A stretch of DNA of 6,658 nt from Pseudomonadota bacterium (GTDB taxonomy: Bacteria; Pseudomonadota; Gammaproteobacteria; Xanthomonadales; Xanthomonadaceae). The stretch lies in assembly GCA_023457475.1 (NCBI GenBank), contig JAEWLO010000439.1, positions 1 through 6,658 on the forward strand. The letters are read 5' to 3'. The notes beneath the pieces are model-generated. The model did not search any database, was not told the origin of the DNA, and was given only the letters and a program-made list of their open reading frames with translations. Made by a program: the position numbers and the translations under genes. Position 1 is the stretch's first letter. Each line of letters begins with the position of its first letter. This document shows, in pieces, positions 4,226-6,658 of the stretch.

Positions 4226-6295
4226 ATGCTGTACCCCTGCGCTCTGCCAGCTACGCCTTTGACCTCCTTGTCCAGCCTGACTGCTCCAGACCTCCAGCCG
4301 GCCGCGACTTCCGCCGCCCCGTCGCTTGATCCCGCCCTGCACCGCCATGTGCTGGAAGGGCTCAATGCAGGCTTCTGCGTGATCGAATGCCTGTTCGAGG
4401 AGGATGTCGGCGTGGATTACCGCTTCATCCAGGTCAACGAGGCCTTCGAGCGCAGCACCGGCCTGCGCCAGGTCATGGGCCGTCGGATGAGTGAGCTGCA
4501 GCCGGCACATGAGCCGGAGTGGTACCGCATCTACGGTCAGGTGGCGCTCACCGGCCGCGCCCAGCATTTCGACATGGAGGCGCGCGCGCTGGGACGCTGG
4601 TATTCGGTGGAAGCCATGCGCGTGGGCGATCCCGCGCAGCGGCAGGTGGCCGTGCTGTTCTTCGACATCACCAGCCGCAAGCAGGTGGAAGTGGACCTGG
4701 CTGAAAGCGAGGCACGTTTCAGCGCCTTGGCCGACGGCCTGCCGATGCCGGTGTGGGTGCTGGACGACCGCGGCCATGCCCGCTTCGTCAACAGCGCTTT
4801 CACCGAGTTCTTCGGTGGCGACGAACAGCGCGTGCCTGAAGACGTTTGGCGCGGTCTGGTGCACCCGGACGACGCGTCGGTGTTTGAATACGAGCTGCAG
4901 GAAGCTCTGAAGGCGCAGCGTTCGATGCAGGCGCTGGTGCGCGGCCTGCGTTCGGACGGACAGTGGCGCTGGCTGGAAATGAACGCCCGCCCGCGGTTCT
5001 CGCGCATGGGCCGCTTCATCGGCCTGGCCGGCAGCAGCCCGGATGTCACCGAGCGCCGCGAAATCGAAATGGCGCGTGAGGAACTGCTGCAGTCCGAACG
5101 GGCCGCCCGCAGTGCCGCCGAGAACATGGCCCGGCTGAAAGATGAGTTCCTGGCCACGCTCTCCCATGAGCTGCGCACGCCGCTGACCACCATTCTGGGA
5201 TGGAGCGAACTGCTGCTGCAGCGCGTGGACAACACCAGCCCGATGTTCAAGGGCCTGGGTGTGATCGCCAACAGCGCGATGGCGCAGAAGCGGCTGATCT
5301 CGGACATGCTCGACCTCAGCAGCATGCTGTTGGGCAAAGTGCAGCTGGAAGTGGAGGTGATCGACCTGCGCGCCCAGCTGACTGAAGCGCTGCGCGCGCA
5401 GGAGCTGGTAGCCGAAGGCAAGGCGCTGGATGTGCAGCTGAACCTCCCGGAGGAAGCGGCGACCGTCCTGGGGGATGCCACCCGCCTGCAGCAGGTGTGG
5501 TGGAACCTGCTCTCCAACGCCATCAAGTTCACCCCCGCCGAAGGCACCGTGTCGGTGACGCTGGATACCGACGGCCCGCATTGGCTCATCACCGTCAGCG
5601 ACACCGGCGATGGCATCGCACCGGAGTTCCTGCGGCACCTGTTCAGTCGCTTCCGCCAGGCTGACGGTACCACCACCCGGCGCCATGGCGGCCTGGGCCT
5701 GGGGCTGGCGATCGTGCAGCAGCTGGTGGAGCTGCATGGCGGCGTGGTCAGCGCGGCCAGCGAGGGCCAGGGGTGTGGCGCGCAGTTCACCGTCAGTCTG
5801 CCGCGTTATCAGCCGCAGTCCGAAGGACGCCCGCTGCGCGAAGTGTTCAGCGGCCCGATCAACGAGCAGGTCATCGAAGCCTATCCGCTGCGCGGCCTGC
5901 GCCTGTTGGCGGTGGAGGATCAGCCGGAAGTGCTCGAGTATCTTCGGCGCATGCTGGAAGAGCAGGGCGCGCAGGTTGCCGTGGCCGCCTCGGCGGAAGA
6001 GGCGCTGGGGCAGCTGCACGGCGACGGTCACCAGCACTTCGATGCGCTGCTGACGGACATCGGCATGCCAGGCATGGATGGCTACGGCCTGGTGCGCACC
6101 CTGCGCGATGAGCTCGCAATCGACCCGTCGACGCTGCCTGCCGTGGCGGTGACCGCGCTGGCGCGGGCCGACGACCGCCGCCGCGCGCTGGCGTCCGGAT
6201 TCCAGGAGCATGTGGCAAAACCCTACTCGGTAGCGCAGCTGGTCACCGCCGTGCGCAACGTGCTGGCGGCGTCGCGCGTGCAGGGCCCGCGATGA
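4226..6295 (+). CDS. Soluble hybrid sensor histidine kinase: PAS-PAS-HisKA-HATPase_c-REC
   Basis: This 689-residue kinase has no membrane segment or signal peptide, so it should sense a cytoplasmic cue. In order: a low-complexity Ala/Pro/Ser/Leu leader (1-33); a first PAS-like domain (about 38-150); a second PAS with PAC end (about 162-277, VHPDD at 212-216); a helical linker (278-303); and HisKA (304-370) with the phospho-acceptor H314 in SHELRTP. Next is HATPase_c (about 415-527) with N-box N427/N431, G1 DTGDGI (459-464) and G2 GGLGLGLA (488-495). The C-terminal receiver (556-680) has acidic pair E564/D565, phospho-acceptor D611 in LLTDIGMPGMDG, T643 and K665, so all modules appear active. 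It has no histidine phosphotransfer or output domain, and no partner regulator lies beside it. The start is uncertain: GGAAG (4221-4225) abuts the ATG instead of standing 5-9 bases away, but the next candidates (TTG 4259, GTG 4349) look no better. The ligand is unknown. Confidence 0.93.
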   Translation: MLYPCALPATPLTSLSSLTAPDLQPAATSAAPSLDPALHRHVLEGLNAGFCVIECLFEEDVGVDYRFIQVNEAFERSTGLRQVMGRRMSELQPAHEPEWYRIYGQVALTGRAQHFDMEARALGRWYSVEAMRVGDPAQRQVAVLFFDITSRKQVEVDLAESEARFSALADGLPMPVWVLDDRGHARFVNSAFTEFFGGDEQRVPEDVWRGLVHPDDASVFEYELQEALKAQRSMQALVRGLRSDGQWRWLEMNARPRFSRMGRFIGLAGSSPDVTERREIEMAREELLQSERAARSAAENMARLKDEFLATLSHELRTPLTTILGWSELLLQRVDNTSPMFKGLGVIANSAMAQKRLISDMLDLSSMLLGKVQLEVEVIDLRAQLTEALRAQELVAEGKALDVQLNLPEEAATVLGDATRLQQVWWNLLSNAIKFTPAEGTVSVTLDTDGPHWLITVSDTGDGIAPEFLRHLFSRFRQADGTTTRRHGGLGLGLAIVQQLVELHGGVVSAASEGQGCGAQFTVSLPRYQPQSEGRPLREVFSGPINEQVIEAYPLRGLRLLAVEDQPEVLEYLRRMLEEQGAQVAVAASAEEALGQLHGDGHQHFDALLTDIGMPGMDGYGLVRTLRDELAIDPSTLPAVAVTALARADDRRRALASGFQEHVAKPYSVAQLVTAVRNVLAASRVQGPR

Positions 6296-6395
6296 CTGGC
6301 ATGGCGTGTCCCACGTGATTCGGGCCACGCGTCCCTTGCCCTCGCATTGACGCGGAACGTCCCACACTGCACTGCCGTGTCACCAAGGCCTGTCC

Positions 6396-6658
6396 ATGTC
6401 CCGTACCGCTCCTGCCGTCTATACCACCCCGGCCGACATCGCCCGCCTCGAGGCACTGCTTCCGCAGTTGCCGGACGAAGCGCGCGTCGAGATCACCCTC
6501 GCCACCGGCGAACGCGTGCGCGGCACCGTCGCCGTACGGCCAACCACCCAGCAATACCGGGACGCCGACGAGAATGAAGGCACCAACGGTCAGCTGCGTC
6601 TGGACGATCTGAACGATCCCTCGCAACAGCACCTGGTCTGGCTGGACCAGATCCGGGA
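6396..6658 (+). CDS. DUF3247 Sm-like protein, 3' end cut off by the window
   Basis: Eighty-seven codons are visible and the frame is still open at the window edge. The sequence matches my recollection of DUF3247, a small xanthomonad family. Its Xanthomonas campestris member (XC5848) was crystallised and shown to have a variant Sm-like fold. The family is usually only about 100 residues, so little is missing. An N-terminal helix (about ADIARLEALLPQL, 13-25) precedes beta strands: VEITLATGERVRGTVAVRP (31-49), then QLRLDD (66-71) and QHLVWLDQI (78-86). This fits an Sm-like barrel with an N-terminal helix. AAGG (6385-6388) lies 7 bases before the ATG and supports the start. A TTGACG (6347-6352) could be a -35, with no good -10. 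It is 100 bases downstream of the kinase, with no terminator between them, so read-through is possible. Sm folds often bind RNA, but no RNA-binding role is established here. Confidence 0.87.
   Translation, partial: MSRTAPAVYTTPADIARLEALLPQLPDEARVEITLATGERVRGTVAVRPTTQQYRDADENEGTNGQLRLDDLNDPSQQHLVWLDQIR

Noticed and set aside
4172..6367. A 731-codon open frame on the minus strand opposite the hybrid kinase
   Set aside because: The translation is rich in His, Gln, Arg and Ala with no domain, as expected for the mirror frame of a GC-rich gene. The opposite strand encodes a complete multi-domain kinase with every catalytic motif.

Overview
The window is GC-rich bacterial chromosome and most likely comes from Stenotrophomonas or a close relative in the Xanthomonadaceae. 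Three things point there: a DUF3247 gene, which from memory is a family largely restricted to xanthomonads; a GTAG-headed REP-like palindrome of the SMAG type known from S. maltophilia; and the overall protein similarity pattern. I could not run a search, so the genus is an inference.

Layout. Positions 1-175 hold no convincing gene. A very small gene at 197-349 encodes a 50-residue protein that is 44% glutamine, followed by a clear intrinsic terminator at 393-423. On the minus strand at 441-920 lies an Lrp/AsnC-family regulator. It is divergent, across a 149-base control region, from the two-gene operon dadA (1070-2389) and alr/dadX (2368-3444). These overlap by 22 bases. A SMAG-like palindrome at 3458-3484 sits where alr converges on a minus-strand gene for a secreted DUF3016 protein (3495-4061). 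Divergent from that gene is a soluble hybrid histidine kinase with PAS-PAS-HisKA-HATPase-receiver architecture (4226-6295). A DUF3247 Sm-like protein (6396 to the window end) is cut off by the edge.

How the genes work together. The regulator plus dadA-alr form a D-/L-alanine catabolism unit like dadR-dadA-dadX of Pseudomonas. The racemase converts L-alanine to D-alanine, and the membrane-associated flavoenzyme DadA oxidises D-alanine to pyruvate and ammonia, passing electrons to the respiratory chain. The racemase also supplies D-alanine for peptidoglycan. The divergent Lrp-type protein is the expected amino-acid-responsive controller. The remaining genes show no clear pathway link to this unit or to each other.

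No dramatic new system is visible. The parts most worth a second look are the glutamine-rich microprotein, the perfect 9-bp hairpin in the dadA leader, and the kinase with no output partner in view.
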